The notes: a model not told the origin generated them from the sequence alone. DNA of 64,000 bases from Chitinolyticbacter albus (GCF_024437655.1 NZ_JANBVF010000010.1:186001-250000); one strand, 5' to 3'. Counted from the first letter of the stretch, positions 8,099 to 19,435 are shown. Translations and numbers: made by a program.

Positions 8099-8692
8099 AT
8101 GATTTTCAATGACATCCATTTTCGCTGGTCTGTGCTTGTTCGATTTGCTGGTGTATTGATATTGAGCGCTGCGTGCGTGGGCAGCATATCAGGCTGCCTT
8201 TCTGATTCGGAATCGCCGCAGGAACCAGCGGAACTGGCGAGCCAGAACATGGAGGGTGCGCAATATCGCGATGCACTGGCTCAAACGATAGCTCGAGCCG
8301 ATCGCATTGTGGTGACTGAGCACTCATATGAATATGATGCAATTGATGAAAACACTGGACGCTCCTTGCTCAAGGAAGAAATCGTATACCGCAGGGTGAC
8401 GCTGAATGCCGCGCAGAAAAGCCACTTTCTCACAGCGATACAGGCGCTGGAGACACAGATACCGGAAGCCGTGTCCGCGTGTATTTTCGAGCCGCATCAT
8501 ACGATCCGGTTTTATGCGGGTGATAAATTATTGAGCCAGATGGATATTTGCTTCTTGTGTTACGAAGTGGAATGGAGTGCAAGCTCGAACATCCCTCCTG
8601 TCGCACTGGCTGACAGTCTTGCGCGATTTATCGAATCCATTGGCTTGGCACCAGAACGCGATTGGAAGCAGCTGGCGAGGCAGCTGCTGTAG
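8099..8692 (+). CDS. Hypothetical lipoprotein, AT-richer than its surroundings
   Basis: A 197-residue protein with a clear lipoprotein signal: a basic start, a hydrophobic stretch, and the lipobox ISGC with the acylated cysteine near residue 33. The mature part has no family I recognise; it carries the motif EHSYEYDAIDENTGRSLL and four further cysteines (CIFEPHH and CFLCYE segments). Base composition is visibly lower in GC than that of neighbouring genes, which suggests recent acquisition. It stands between the frameshifted phosphodiesterase gene and ettA. Confidence 0.6.
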   Translation: MIFNDIHFRWSVLVRFAGVLILSAACVGSISGCLSDSESPQEPAELASQNMEGAQYRDALAQTIARADRIVVTEHSYEYDAIDENTGRSLLKEEIVYRRVTLNAAQKSHFLTAIQALETQIPEAVSACIFEPHHTIRFYAGDKLLSQMDICFLCYEVEWSASSNIPPVALADSLARFIESIGLAPERDWKQLARQLL

Positions 8693-8721
8693 TGGTCAGA
8701 GTCCGGTGTTATTGAAGAAAG

Positions 8722-8748
8722 AAAAAACCGGCCTTTCGGCCGGTCTTC
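8722..8748 (-). terminator. Terminator of ettA (possibly bidirectional)
   Basis: A seven-base stem (8727-8733 with 8738-8744, loop TTTC) is flanked on the plus strand by six A residues, giving a minus-strand T tail for ettA. A short TCTTCT on the other side may also serve the lipoprotein gene. Confidence 0.8.
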
Positions 8749-8766
8749 TATTGGATCGCATTTCGA

Positions 8767-10434
<1,668 letters not shown>

Positions 10435-10698
10435 GGGGGAAACCTGAGAGGTTGCAACGATGGCCGAGAGTTTAATCGAGCCGCGTGGCGCTGCCCAATC
10501 GAGCTTGTACGCAATGGCTGCCTTTGTGACGACGATAGGCCGCTGCGTGCACAAAACCAGTGCGTCCGACATGCCTGCAGGCCGTTGCCAATGGTGACTA
10601 CACCAGCGCCATCGCCAGCCGCAAAGCGGCACCGCAGCGATGTAGTGGTTTTTACTTAGCTACATTTTTCTTGCGTTTCCTCAATGCCTGCACGCAAT

Positions 10699-10714
10699 AT
10701 GTAATCGATTACAT
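10699..10714. promoter_or_regulatory. LacI-family operator before the sugar-cluster regulator gene
   Basis: A perfect 16-bp palindrome, ATGTAATCGATTACAT, with the central CG typical of LacI-family operators. It ends 15 bases before the regulator ATG (10730). A close relative of its core is found at 14237-14250, so the regulator probably controls itself and the binding-protein gene. Confidence 0.75.
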
Positions 10715-10729
10715 TGACTGGTGCGGGTG

Positions 10730-11746
10730 ATGGCTGAAAGTGGTGCATCCGGTGGTGCGGTGTCGATCTCGGAAGTGGCCGAACAGGCGGGCGTGTCGGT
10801 CGCGACCGTGTCCCGCGTGATGAACGGGCAGGGCGTGGTCAAGCCCGCGACGCGCGACAAGGTGCTGGCGGCGGTGGAAGCACTCGGCTATCGCATGAAT
10901 CACCTGGCGCGCAACCTGCGCACGGCGGAGAGCCGCATGCTGCTGACCATGGTGCCGGACGTGGGCAACCCGTTTTATGCCGAGATCGTGCGCGGCATCG
11001 ACAGCGTGGCGCGGCAGCAGGGCTACTTCGTGTTGCTGTGCGACACCGGTGCCGATCCGGGGCGCGAGCGCAGCTATTTCGACCTGCTGCGTACCCGCCG
11101 AGCCGATGGCGCGATCTGCCTCGATCCCGACACGGTGCAGCATGCACTGGCCGAGGAAATGAACGGCGTGCCCTGGGTGGCTTGCTGCGAATTCGATCCC
11201 GATGTCGCCGTTCCCTATGTCGGCATCGACAACCGGGCCGCCGCTGCCGACGCGGTGCGCCACCTGATCGCGCAAGGCCATACCCGCATCGCGCTGATCA
11301 ATACGGACGCGCGCTACCTCTATGCGCGCCAGCGCGAGGCCGGGATGCGCGATGCGCTGGCCGAGGCGGGGCTGACCCTGCCGGCGGCGTGGCACGTCAC
11401 CGTGGACAGCCTCGATTTCGACGCTGGTGCCGAGGCCGCGCGGCAACTCATCTCGCGCGACGAGGCGCCGACGGCGATCTTTGCGGTGTCCGACACGCTG
11501 GCCATCGGCGTGATCCGCGGCCTGCGCGAGGCCAGGCTGGCCGTGCCGCGCGATGTGGCGGTGATGGGCTTTGACGATATCGCGATGGCGGCGCAGATCG
11601 ATCCTCCCCTCACTACCATCGCCCAACCGATGCGTGAACTGGGCGAGACCGCCGCGCGCTTGCTGTTGCAACGGCTGGCCCAGCCGCAGCTCGCCGTACC
11701 CGGCGTGCTGCTGCCGCACCGGCTGGTCAAGCGGGGGACTGCCTGA
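10730..11746 (+). CDS. LacI-family transcriptional regulator of the sugar cluster
   Basis: A 338-residue regulator with the N-terminal LacI helix-turn-helix (SISEVAEQAGVSVATVSRVM) and hinge (LNHLARNLRT-like), followed by a periplasmic-binding-protein-like effector domain containing GIDNRAAAADAVRHLIAQGH and VMGFDDIAMA. An in-frame GTG at 10721 is a possible alternative start, but ATG 10730 leaves more room for the operator at 10699-10714. Its stop overlaps the transporter ATPase start, so it is the first gene of the operon and is probably autoregulated, with derepression by the imported sugar. Confidence 0.9.
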   Translation: MAESGASGGAVSISEVAEQAGVSVATVSRVMNGQGVVKPATRDKVLAAVEALGYRMNHLARNLRTAESRMLLTMVPDVGNPFYAEIVRGIDSVARQQGYFVLLCDTGADPGRERSYFDLLRTRRADGAICLDPDTVQHALAEEMNGVPWVACCEFDPDVAVPYVGIDNRAAAADAVRHLIAQGHTRIALINTDARYLYARQREAGMRDALAEAGLTLPAAWHVTVDSLDFDAGAEAARQLISRDEAPTAIFAVSDTLAIGVIRGLREARLAVPRDVAVMGFDDIAMAAQIDPPLTTIAQPMRELGETAARLLLQRLAQPQLAVPGVLLPHRLVKRGTA

Positions 11747-13233
11747 TGAGCCTCTCGGTACGGTTTAGCGGGGTCTGCAAGGATTTCGGTCCGGTGCGCG
11801 TGCTGCATGGCGTCGATTTCGCGCTGGAGCCGGGCCGGGTCTATGGCCTGTTGGGCGAGAACGGCGCCGGCAAGTCCACGCTGATGAAAATCCTTTCCGG
11901 CTACGAGGCGGCGAGCGAGGGAGAGATCCAGATCGACGGCGAGTCCCGTCGCTTCGCTTCATCGCGCGAGGCCGAAGGTGCCGGCGTGGTGTTGATCCAC
12001 CAGGAATTCAACCTGGCCGAGCACCTGACCATCGCGCAGAACATCTTCCTCGGCCACGAGCAGAAGCGCGGCTGGCTACTCGACGACGCGGGAATGCGTC
12101 GCGCCGCCACCGAGCATCTCGCCGCAGTGGGGCTCGCGGCCGACGCGGATACACCGGTGCGGCGGCTCATTGTTGCCGAGAAGCAACTCGTCGAGATCGC
12201 CAAGGCGCTGTCGCGCAAGGCGCGCTTGTTGATCATGGACGAGCCCACTGCCACGCTGACGCCGGGCGAGACCGAGCGGCTGTTCGCGCTGATCGGCAAG
12301 CTGAAGGCGGACGGCGTCACCATCATCTACATCTCGCACAAGCTCGACGAGGTCGAGCGCATCACCGACGAGGTAGTGGTGATGCGCGATGGCCGCTTCG
12401 TCGCTCGTGAAGCCACGGCCAGTCTCACACGATCACAGATGGCCAACCTGATGGTGGGCCGCGATGTTTCCGACATGTTCCCGGACAAGGCGCCGCCGCC
12501 ACCGGACGCGCCAGCGGCGCTGACGGTGCAGGGCCTCGCGGTGCCGGGCTGGGTCGACGATCTGAGTTTCGAGGTGCAAGCCGGCGAGATTTACGGCTTT
12601 GCCGGCCTTGTCGGTGCCGGCCGAACCGAGGCATTCGAGGCCATCGTCGGCCTACGCGAAAGAAGCGCCGGCCGCATCGCGCTCGCCGGACGCGAGCTCG
12701 CGCTCTCCAACCCGCGCATGGCGATGAAGCACGGGCTCACTTATCTATCGGAAGACCGCAAGGGCAAGGGCCTGCATGTGAACCTGGGCCTGACCGAGAA
12801 CCTGACGCTGATGACGCTGGAGCGCTACGCCCAGCCCTGGCTCAGCCATACGGCAGAGCACGCTGCGCTAAAGCAGGCGGTGGAAGGGTTCGGCATCCGC
12901 ACCGGCGATCTCGCCGCGCGGGCGCGGATGCTGTCAGGCGGCAACCAGCAGAAACTCGCGCTCGCCAAGTTCCTGCACCCGGACCCGCGCGTGATCGTGC
13001 TCGACGAGCCCACGCGGGGCGTCGACGTCGGCGCCAAGCGCGACATCTATTTTCTGATCCAGCGCCTGGCCGCGGAAGGCCGTGCGGTGATCGTGATTTC
13101 CAGCGAACTGATCGAGTTGATCGGCCTGTGCCACCGCGTCGCGGTGCTAAGGGCCGGCCGGCTGCAGGCGGTACTGACCGCAGAACACTTGACCGAAGAG
13201 GAATTGATCGCCCATGCCACCGGTACCCACTGA
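11746..13233 (+). CDS. Sugar ABC transporter ATP-binding protein (RbsA/MglA type)
   Basis: A 495-residue tandem ATPase that energises CUT2-class monosaccharide uptake. The first module has Walker [10 protein letters not shown] at 37-45, a Q-loop HQEFNL and Walker [12 protein letters not shown]. The second has the degenerate P-loop GLVGAGRTE typical of the family, signature [12 protein letters not shown] and Walker [13 protein letters not shown]. Start ATG overlaps the regulator stop by one base (TGATG) and its end overlaps the permease gene by 20 bases, so the three are translationally coupled. Confidence 0.93.
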   Translation: MSLSVRFSGVCKDFGPVRVLHGVDFALEPGRVYGLLGENGAGKSTLMKILSGYEAASEGEIQIDGESRRFASSREAEGAGVVLIHQEFNLAEHLTIAQNIFLGHEQKRGWLLDDAGMRRAATEHLAAVGLAADADTPVRRLIVAEKQLVEIAKALSRKARLLIMDEPTATLTPGETERLFALIGKLKADGVTIIYISHKLDEVERITDEVVVMRDGRFVAREATASLTRSQMANLMVGRDVSDMFPDKAPPPPDAPAALTVQGLAVPGWVDDLSFEVQAGEIYGFAGLVGAGRTEAFEAIVGLRERSAGRIALAGRELALSNPRMAMKHGLTYLSEDRKGKGLHVNLGLTENLTLMTLERYAQPWLSHTAEHAALKQAVEGFGIRTGDLAARARMLSGGNQQKLALAKFLHPDPRVIVLDEPTRGVDVGAKRDIYFLIQRLAAEGRAVIVISSELIELIGLCHRVAVLRAGRLQAVLTAEHLTEEELIAHATGTH

Positions 13234-14203
13234 AGCGCTGCCTGCCTGGCGCCATCTGCTGTCGCGGCTATCCGGCATCGGCCCCTTGCTGGGCCTCGTT
13301 GCACTGTGCATCGCCGGCACGCTGCTGAACCCGGATTTCGCCACTGTCGACAACCTGCTCAATGTGCTGACCCGCACCGCCTTCATCGGCATCATCGCAG
13401 TCGGGATGACCTTCGTCATCATGTCGGGCGGCATCGACCTGTCGGTGGGCTCGATGGCGGCCTTGATCGCCGGCTGCATGATTATGTTCATGAACCACCT
13501 GGGCGCGAGCGGCAGCGCCGTGCTGGCGGTGAGCGCCGGCATCGTGCTGGCGCTGGTACTGGGCAGCGCGTTCGGTGCGGTGCACGGCGTGCTGATCACC
13601 AAGGGGCGAATCGAGCCCTTCATCGTCACGCTGGGCACGCTAGGCATCTTCCGCGCCTATCTTACTTACCTCGCCGATGGCGGCGCGCTCACGCTCGATG
13701 GCGCGCTGTCGGATCTCTACAGCCCTGTCTATTACGGCAGCGTGCTCGGTATTCCCATTCCCGTCTGGGTCTTCGCCGCCGTCGCGCTGGCAGGTGGGCT
13801 GCTGCTCAATCGCACCGCCTTCGGCCGCCATGTGCAGGCCATAGGTTCGAACGAGCAGGTGGCGCGCTATGCGGCGATCCGGGTCGACTTCGTGAAGCTT
13901 GCCACCTACTCGCTGCTGGGCCTGTGCGTCGGCATCGCCACGCTGCTCTACGTGCCGCGCCTGGGCTCGGCCTCGCCGACCACGGGCCTGTTGTGGGAGC
14001 TCGAAGCCATTGCTGCCGTGGTGGTCGGTGGCACGGCGCTCAAGGGCGGGGAGGGGCGGATCTTCGGCACCGTGATCGGCGCCATCCTGCTCTCCGTGAT
14101 CAGCAACATCCTCAACCTCACCAGCATCATCAGCGTGTATCTCAACGCCGCGGTGCAGGGCGTGGTGATCATCATCGTCGCCTTCATGCAGCGCGGGCGG
14201 TGA
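13214..14203 (+). CDS. Sugar ABC transporter permease (RbsC type)
   Basis: A 329-residue inner-membrane permease of the BPD_transp_2 family with about ten hydrophobic segments. Characteristic pieces are [17 protein letters not shown] near 70-85, an [14 protein letters not shown] segment, the [14 protein letters not shown] loop and [18 protein letters not shown]. One polypeptide forms a homodimeric channel paired with the tandem ATPase. It overlaps the ATPase gene and is followed by a 90-base gap containing a second LacI-type operator. Confidence 0.93.
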   Translation: MPPVPTEALPAWRHLLSRLSGIGPLLGLVALCIAGTLLNPDFATVDNLLNVLTRTAFIGIIAVGMTFVIMSGGIDLSVGSMAALIAGCMIMFMNHLGASGSAVLAVSAGIVLALVLGSAFGAVHGVLITKGRIEPFIVTLGTLGIFRAYLTYLADGGALTLDGALSDLYSPVYYGSVLGIPIPVWVFAAVALAGGLLLNRTAFGRHVQAIGSNEQVARYAAIRVDFVKLATYSLLGLCVGIATLLYVPRLGSASPTTGLLWELEAIAAVVVGGTALKGGEGRIFGTVIGAILLSVISNILNLTSIISVYLNAAVQGVVIIIVAFMQRGR

Positions 14204-14236
14204 TCGTGCGGGGTCGACGGCGACGCCGGCCCAATT

Positions 14237-14250
14237 TGTAATCGTTTACA
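14237..14250. promoter_or_regulatory. Second LacI-family operator, before the sugar-binding-protein gene
   Basis: TGTAATCGTTTACA differs from the core of the palindrome at 10700-10713 at one base. It lies 44 bases before the binding-protein ATG, in the only sizeable gap of the transporter operon, which suggests a separately regulated internal promoter. Confidence 0.7.
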
Positions 14251-14293
14251 GACGGACCCACGGGCGCAGGCCCGATAGACAGGAGGCAACACC

Positions 14294-15247
14294 ATGAACA
14301 GCGTGATTCGTGCAATCAGTGCCGGCGTACTGGCACTGACCGTCGGCAGCAGCTGGGCCGCGGAGAAAGTGACCCTGGGCGTATCGATCCCCGCGGCGAC
14401 CCACAGCTTCACCGCCGGCATCGTCTGGTGGGCGAACAAGGCCAAGGCCGATTTGGAAAAGGCCAACCCGGGCCTGAAGGTGATCGTGAAGACCGCCGCC
14501 AACGCCCCCGAGCAGGCCAATCAGCTGCAGGATCTGTTGACGGTGAACAAGATCAACACGCTGGTGATCTTCCCCTTCGAATCGGCCTCGCTAACGAAGC
14601 CCGTGGCGCAGGTGAAGGGCAAGGGGGTGTACGTGACCGTGGTCGATCGGGGCCTGACTGACACTAGCGCGCAGGATGCCTACGTGGCTGGGGATAACAC
14701 CGCCTTTGGCAAGCTGCCGGCCGAGTACCTGGCCAAGGCCATGGGCGGCAAGGGCAACATCGTGGCGCTGCGCGGCATTCCGACCACGCTCGACAACGAG
14801 CGTTACGATGCCTTCACCAGCGTGATGAAGCAGCACCCGGGCATCAAGATCCTCGATGCCAAGTACGGCAACTGGAACCGCGACGATGCGTTCAAGGTGA
14901 CGCAGGATTACCTGACCCGCTTCAAGCAGATCGATGCGGTGTGGGCGGCCGATGACGACATGGCGGTGGGTGTGCTCAAGGCCATCGACCAGGCCAAGCG
15001 CAAGGACATCAAGGTGGTATTCGGCGGCGCCGGTGCCAAGGGCGCGATCAAGACGCTGATGGATGGCAGCGATCCGCGCATCCAGGCCAATGTGTCGTAC
15101 TCGCCCAAGTTCATGTACGACGCGATCAAGCTCACCGCCGAGGCGCGCCTGGCCGGCAAGAAGCTGCCTGCCAACACCATCATTCCTTCGGTGCTGATCA
15201 CCAAGCAGAACGCCAAGGACTTCTACTTCCCGGATTCGCCGTTCTGA
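14294..15247 (+). CDS. Sugar ABC transporter substrate-binding protein
   Basis: A 317-residue periplasmic binding protein of the Peripla_BP_4 (RbsB/XylF) type. Residues 1-22 are a Sec signal peptide with cleavage near SSWA-A. The mature part has [14 protein letters not shown], a VDRG segment and VAALRGIP-like strands around the ligand cleft. An excellent Shine-Dalgarno, AGGAGG, lies eight bases before ATG, as expected for the most abundant transporter component. Ligand is unknown; the downstream isomerase and dehydrogenase suggest a polyol or sugar needing oxidation. Confidence 0.92.
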   Translation: MNSVIRAISAGVLALTVGSSWAAEKVTLGVSIPAATHSFTAGIVWWANKAKADLEKANPGLKVIVKTAANAPEQANQLQDLLTVNKINTLVIFPFESASLTKPVAQVKGKGVYVTVVDRGLTDTSAQDAYVAGDNTAFGKLPAEYLAKAMGGKGNIVALRGIPTTLDNERYDAFTSVMKQHPGIKILDAKYGNWNRDDAFKVTQDYLTRFKQIDAVWAADDDMAVGVLKAIDQAKRKDIKVVFGGAGAKGAIKTLMDGSDPRIQANVSYSPKFMYDAIKLTAEARLAGKKLPANTIIPSVLITKQNAKDFYFPDSPF

Positions 15248-15391
15248 GTGCCTGTTTGAACTGATCGGCGATGGGTGGGGATGCAGGGCGGGCCTGGGCA
15301 ACGCCGGGCTCGCCAAGCGAACGTTGGTGCGGCCGTGGACCCGCTGCGGGGCAGCTTGCCGCGCAGCGTACGCCCTTACAAGGAGTTCAAC

Positions 15392-16456
15392 ATGCAAACC
15401 ATCAAGGGTCCGGCGATCTTTCTGGCGCAGTTCGTCGGTGATACACCGCCCTTCGATACGCTGGATGGGCTGGCCGGCTGGGCCGCTGGTCTCGGTTTCG
15501 AGGGCGTGCAGCTGCCAACCAACGATCCGCGCCTGTTCGACGTGGCGCTGGCCGCGCAAAGTCAGACCTATTGCGACGAAATCGCCGGGCGCATCGCCAC
15601 CCGCGGTCTCGCGATCACCGAGTTGTCGACCCACCTGCAAGGCCAGCTGGTGGCGGTGCATCCGGCGTATGACGCTTTGTTCGACGGCTTTGCCGCGCCC
15701 GAGGTGCGAGGCAGGCCAGCGGCGCGTACCGATTGGGCGATAGCCCAGGTGAAGGCAGCAGCGAAGGCCTCGCAGCGGCTGGGGCTTGCCGCGCACGTCA
15801 CCTTCAGTGGCGCACTGGCCTGGCCCTATCTTTACCCGTGGCCGCAGCGACCAGCGGGGCTCGTCGAGGAGGCGTTTGCTGAGCTGGCGCGGCGCTGGCG
15901 GCCCATCCTCGATGCGTTCGACGATGCCGGGGTCGATCTTTGCTACGAGCTGCACCCGGGCGAGGACCTGCACGACGGCGTGACCTTCGAGCGCTTCCTT
16001 GCTGCCGTGGGCGATCACCCTCGCGCCAACATCCTCTACGACCCCAGCCATTTCGTGCTGCAGCAGCTCGATTACTTGGCGTTCATCGATCTCTATCACA
16101 CGCGAATCAAGGCCTTTCATGTGAAAGACGCCGAGTTCCGCCCCGATGGCCGCCAGGGCGTGTACGGCGGCTACAGCGGCTGGGTGGAGCGCGCCGGGCG
16201 TTTCCGCTCGCTGGGCGACGGGCAGATCGACTTCGTCGGCATCTTCTCCAAGCTGGCGCAGTACGACTACCCCGGCTGGGCGGTGCTGGAATGGGAATGC
16301 GCGCTCAAGCACCCGGAAGATGGCGCAGCGGAAGGCGCGGACTTCATCCGCAGCCATATCATCCGCGTGGCCGAACGGGCTTTCGACGACTTTGCCGGCA
16401 GCGGCGTCGATGCGGCACAGCTCAAGCAGTTGCTGGGCACCGGAGGTGGGCGATGA
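15392..16456 (+). CDS. Sugar phosphate isomerase/epimerase (AP endonuclease 2-like TIM barrel)
   Basis: A 354-residue TIM-barrel protein of the IolE/xylose-isomerase-like family. Metal-site residues appear in the usual order: the glutamate of LCYELHPGED, the aspartate and histidine of YDPSHF, the histidine of KAFHVKDAEF and a late glutamate in VLEWECA. ATG 15392 is chosen because AAGGAG lies seven bases before it; the frame stays open upstream but without a ribosome site. Such enzymes isomerise, epimerise or dehydrate keto-sugars and keto-inositols. It overlaps the next gene by four bases. Confidence 0.88.
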   Translation: MQTIKGPAIFLAQFVGDTPPFDTLDGLAGWAAGLGFEGVQLPTNDPRLFDVALAAQSQTYCDEIAGRIATRGLAITELSTHLQGQLVAVHPAYDALFDGFAAPEVRGRPAARTDWAIAQVKAAAKASQRLGLAAHVTFSGALAWPYLYPWPQRPAGLVEEAFAELARRWRPILDAFDDAGVDLCYELHPGEDLHDGVTFERFLAAVGDHPRANILYDPSHFVLQQLDYLAFIDLYHTRIKAFHVKDAEFRPDGRQGVYGGYSGWVERAGRFRSLGDGQIDFVGIFSKLAQYDYPGWAVLEWECALKHPEDGAAEGADFIRSHIIRVAERAFDDFAGSGVDAAQLKQLLGTGGGR

Positions 16457-17598
16457 CACGACGCTTGCGCTTAGGGATGGTCGGCGGCGGGCAGGGCGCC
16501 TTCATCGGTGCCGTGCACAGGCTCGCTGCGCGGCTCGATGATCACTACGAACTGGTGGCCGGTGCGCTGTCCAGCGATCCTGTGCGCGCGGCAGCCAGCG
16601 CCGCCGAGCTGCGGCTCGATCCGGCGCGCAGCTACACCGACTACCGCGCCATGGCGCAGGCCGAGGCGGCGCGTGGTGATGGCATCGACGTCGTCGCCAT
16701 CGTCACGCCCAACTCCCTGCATGCCCCCGTGGCGACGGCGTTCCTTGAAGCCGGCATCCACGTGATCTGCGACAAGCCGCTGGCGCTGAGCGTGGCCGAG
16801 GGCGAAGCGCTGGCCGCACTGGCAAAGCGGCAGAACCGGGTATTCGCTCTGACGCATACCTATTCCGGCTACCCCATGGTGCGCCACGCGCGTGAGTTGG
16901 TCGCTGCAGGCGAGATCGGCGACTTGCGCTATGTGCAGGTCGAATACCTGCAGGATTGGCTGGCCGAACCGCTTGAGGCCGGTGGCAACAAGCAGGCCGA
17001 CTGGCGCACCGATCCGGCGCGCGCTGGGCGTGCAGGGTGTTTGGGTGATATCGGCACGCATGCCTGGCAGCTCGCGGCCTTCGTCTGCGGCCAGCAGCCG
17101 AGTGCACTCGCGGCCGAACTCAATACCTTCGTGCCGGGGCGGCGGGTCGATGATCATGTGCAGGTCTGGTTGCGCTACGCGGGCGGCGCGCGCGGCGCGC
17201 TGGTGGCGAGCCAGGTGGCGAGTGGCGAGGAGAACCGGCTGGTGTTGCGCGTCTATGGCACGCGCGCCAGCCTCGTGTTCAGCCAGGAGGAGCCCAACAC
17301 GCTGTGGCTGACGCCGCTCGGTGGCGAGACGCAGCGGCTCACGCGCGGGCGGGCGAGTGGAGATGCGGCGCGCCATGCCTGCCGTGTGCCGGCGGGTCAT
17401 CCGGAGGGCTACCTCGAGGCGTTCGCCCAGATCTACACCGATGCCGCGTTGCAGATCCACGCGATCAACGCAGGCGAGCCGCTGCCGCTAGCTACGCTCC
17501 ACCTGACCACGGTGATTGAGGGCGTGGCGGGAATGCGTTTCATCGAGGCGGCACTTGCCAGCCACGATGCCGGTAGCGCCTGGACGGCGTTGGGCTGA
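16453..17598 (+). CDS. Gfo/Idh/MocA family oxidoreductase
   Basis: A 381-residue NAD(P)-dependent dehydrogenase. The Rossmann motif is [12 protein letters not shown] at the N-terminus; [14 protein letters not shown] and the catalytic EKP-equivalent CDKPLALS follow; the second domain contains the DIGTHAWQL segment with the catalytic histidine. Start ATG overlaps the isomerase stop (ATGA) and is preceded by GGAGGTGG. With the isomerase it probably oxidises the imported sugar or cyclitol. Last gene of the cluster; a large palindrome follows at 17650-17758. Confidence 0.9.
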   Translation: MTRRLRLGMVGGGQGAFIGAVHRLAARLDDHYELVAGALSSDPVRAAASAAELRLDPARSYTDYRAMAQAEAARGDGIDVVAIVTPNSLHAPVATAFLEAGIHVICDKPLALSVAEGEALAALAKRQNRVFALTHTYSGYPMVRHARELVAAGEIGDLRYVQVEYLQDWLAEPLEAGGNKQADWRTDPARAGRAGCLGDIGTHAWQLAAFVCGQQPSALAAELNTFVPGRRVDDHVQVWLRYAGGARGALVASQVASGEENRLVLRVYGTRASLVFSQEEPNTLWLTPLGGETQRLTRGRASGDAARHACRVPAGHPEGYLEAFAQIYTDAALQIHAINAGEPLPLATLHLTTVIEGVAGMRFIEAALASHDAGSAWTALG

Positions 17599-17649
17599 TC
17601 TCTAGCATGCGGCCGAGGGTGGCGTGGTCTGCGGTTCAGCGCAGTTGGA

Positions 17650-17758
17650 GCCGGCAACAAAACCCAGTGCAACGGTGCTGGCAAGGCACGCGAAACGCAG
17701 ACAGTACAAGTTGTACGGCCAGTGAGCGTAACGTAGCCAGCAGGGTTTTGTTGGCGGC
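17650..17758. repeat. Large imperfect palindromic element between convergent genes
   Basis: The outer arms 17650-17665 and 17743-17758 are complementary at 15 of 16 positions and contain AACAAAACCC / GGGTTTTGTT. The centre holds the palindrome GTACAAGTTGTAC (17704-17716). The right arm ends two bases before the DUF2863 stop codon. It may act as a terminator for both converging genes and resembles in layout the element at 51576-51728. Confidence 0.6.
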
Positions 17759-17760
17759 GT

Positions 17761-18939
17761 TCAGTGCAGGTGGTGCGGCTGATCCGGCGTTTCCTCTTCC
17801 GGCAGCTCGGCATGCAGCAGCTCGCCTTCCGGATTGGGGTAGAACGGCGCGCCGCAATCGTCGCAATAGTCGAGCGGCAGATCGTGTTCCAGTACGCGGA
17901 TATCGGTGATGCCGATTTCCTTCAACACTGCCTCGATCTCGCCGGCGATGTCGGTGTTCTCGTCCTCACCGTCGAGCAGCGGCCACACCACGCCATGCAG
18001 GACCTGATCCTCGCCACGCTTGACGAAGCCGACGCGGTATTCCTCCAGCTGGCGGCCGACGAAGGGGCCGATGGTGGCGCGCAGCTGTTGCGGCTGGACA
18101 TTGAGCGCCAGCATCAAGAATGACACGGTAGCCTGCAGAGAATAGGCGCGCGAAGCACGATCAGCTTCGCGCCAGGCCGCATGGTAGGCGCCGGGCAGGC
18201 AGGGTTCGGTGGCGCAACCGGGCATCAGCGATTGCAGCACGGCGCCGCCCTGTTTCTGCCATTGCTTGAGGCTCTCCTCGCGGTCGCCGTCATCTTCCTG
18301 CCAACGGAAGATGGCGCCACCAGCAGGCACCACGGCCGCGCCGATCACGTAGCGGGTATCGGACAGGAACTGCTTGGTCTCTGCCAGCTCCTTGTCGTCG
18401 ATTTCCAGCGTGCCATCGTCGAAGGCGGCTTCGGCCAGCGCCTGGGTCAGCTCGGCCGTTGGTACAAAGCCGCGCGGCAACTGGTCCGGACTGAACAGCA
18501 CGTCGGCAAAACCGAGCTTCACATCGCGCGCGAAGATATGCGCGCCCAGTTGCACCTTCAGGTTCTGCAGCCGGCTACCTGTGATGCGCTCGCTCGGAAT
18601 CTGCCAGCGCGACCAGGCCAGTACCGGCGCGGTGAATAGCAGCACGTCCCAGGCCGCGCCGTTGCGCTCGATGCGCGTCGATTCGCTGGCGGCCTCGACC
18701 ACGTCGGCAAGCGCGTTGTACGCCTCGGGATCGTGCTGACTCAGCTGATCGAGCACGGCGTTCAGCGTGTCCTCGTCGCGATCGGCGATCAGCCGGGCGA
18801 CCACGCTGGAAATGCGCGCGTTCCAGAACGCATCCTCGATGCGGCTCGACGAATCGGCGAGCCCTTCGGCCAGCCGGACCAGATCGACTTCGTCGGCGGT
18901 GCTGCGGCCGCGTCGGGACGGGCGGTTGCGCTTGATCAT
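17761..18939 (-). CDS. DUF2863 family protein
   Basis: A 392-residue cytoplasmic protein of a family that I know only from betaproteobacteria and that has no assigned function. It starts with a very basic segment (IKRNRPSRRGRS). Its C-terminus carries a CDDC pair in LDYCDDCGAPFYPNP, followed by an acidic/histidine tail (ELPEEETPDQPHHLH), suggesting a metal site. No membrane segments. It converges with the sugar operon and shares direction with rnk, 50 bases away. Confidence 0.85.
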   Translation of the reverse strand: MIKRNRPSRRGRSTADEVDLVRLAEGLADSSSRIEDAFWNARISSVVARLIADRDEDTLNAVLDQLSQHDPEAYNALADVVEAASESTRIERNGAAWDVLLFTAPVLAWSRWQIPSERITGSRLQNLKVQLGAHIFARDVKLGFADVLFSPDQLPRGFVPTAELTQALAEAAFDDGTLEIDDKELAETKQFLSDTRYVIGAAVVPAGGAIFRWQEDDGDREESLKQWQKQGGAVLQSLMPGCATEPCLPGAYHAAWREADRASRAYSLQATVSFLMLALNVQPQQLRATIGPFVGRQLEEYRVGFVKRGEDQVLHGVVWPLLDGEDENTDIAGEIEAVLKEIGITDIRVLEHDLPLDYCDDCGAPFYPNPEGELLHAELPEEETPDQPHHLH

Positions 18940-18989
18940 GAACTTTCCTGAAGGTTGCGGGTTAAGCGCGATTGTAGCGCATGCGGCGC

Positions 18990-19367
18990 TCAGGCTTCTT
19001 CGACTGCCAGCACGGTCAGGCGTAATGTCTTGCCATCAGACAAGGGCCAGTCGATCGATTGGCCGACGCGCAGCCCCAAGAGCGCGCTGCCGGCCGGCAG
19101 CAGCACCGAAATGCGGCCGTGTTCCAGATCAGCCTCGTGCGGATAGACCAGGGTGTAACGGTATTCGCGGCCGCTGCCTTCATCGACGAAACAGGCGCTG
19201 CGGCCCATGGCGATCACGTTGGCGGGCAGCTCACTCGCCGCGACGATCTCGGCACGCGCGATTTCGCCTTCCAGCGCATCCAGCGCTGCGGTGCGCGGGG
19301 TCTGGCGGGCTATCAGCGTTTCCAGGCGCTCCAGGTCGGTTTCGCTGAGGATGATATTGGGTTTCAT
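18990..19367 (-). CDS. rnk: Nucleoside diphosphate kinase regulator Rnk
   Basis: A 125-residue GreA/GreB-like protein: a short N-terminal helical hairpin (LSETDLERLETLIA) and a C-terminal FKBP-like domain with YTLVYPHEAD, ISVLLPAGSALLGLRVGQ and a terminal LTVLAVE strand. The Gre coiled coil is truncated, which is the hallmark of Rnk. Rnk binds RNA polymerase and influences Ndk levels in Pseudomonas. It may share a transcript with the downstream DUF2863 gene. Confidence 0.9.
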   Translation of the reverse strand: MKPNIILSETDLERLETLIARQTPRTAALDALEGEIARAEIVAASELPANVIAMGRSACFVDEGSGREYRYTLVYPHEADLEHGRISVLLPAGSALLGLRVGQSIDWPLSDGKTLRLTVLAVEEA

Positions 19368-19435
19368 GGTTGCCTCCTTCGGGCAAGAAAAAGGGCCGGC
19401 GTGGTGGCCGGCCCTGATCGACGTTCAACAATCGG

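Noticed and set aside
10435-10698. N-terminal extension of EttA or a hidden gene in the 260 bases between ettA and the LacI operator
   Set aside because: The in-frame extension has no ribosome site or conserved residues, EttA is full length from 10434, and I see no other coding or RNA feature there.
15248-15391. Upstream extension of the isomerase gene to 15275
   Set aside because: The extra codons are rich in Gly/Arg and lack a ribosome site, whereas ATG 15392 has AAGGAG at ideal distance.
14591-16459. Minus-strand frame of over 600 codons opposite the binding-protein and isomerase genes
   Set aside because: Both plus-strand genes have strong ribosome sites and family motifs; the antisense product is compositionally biased and motif-free.
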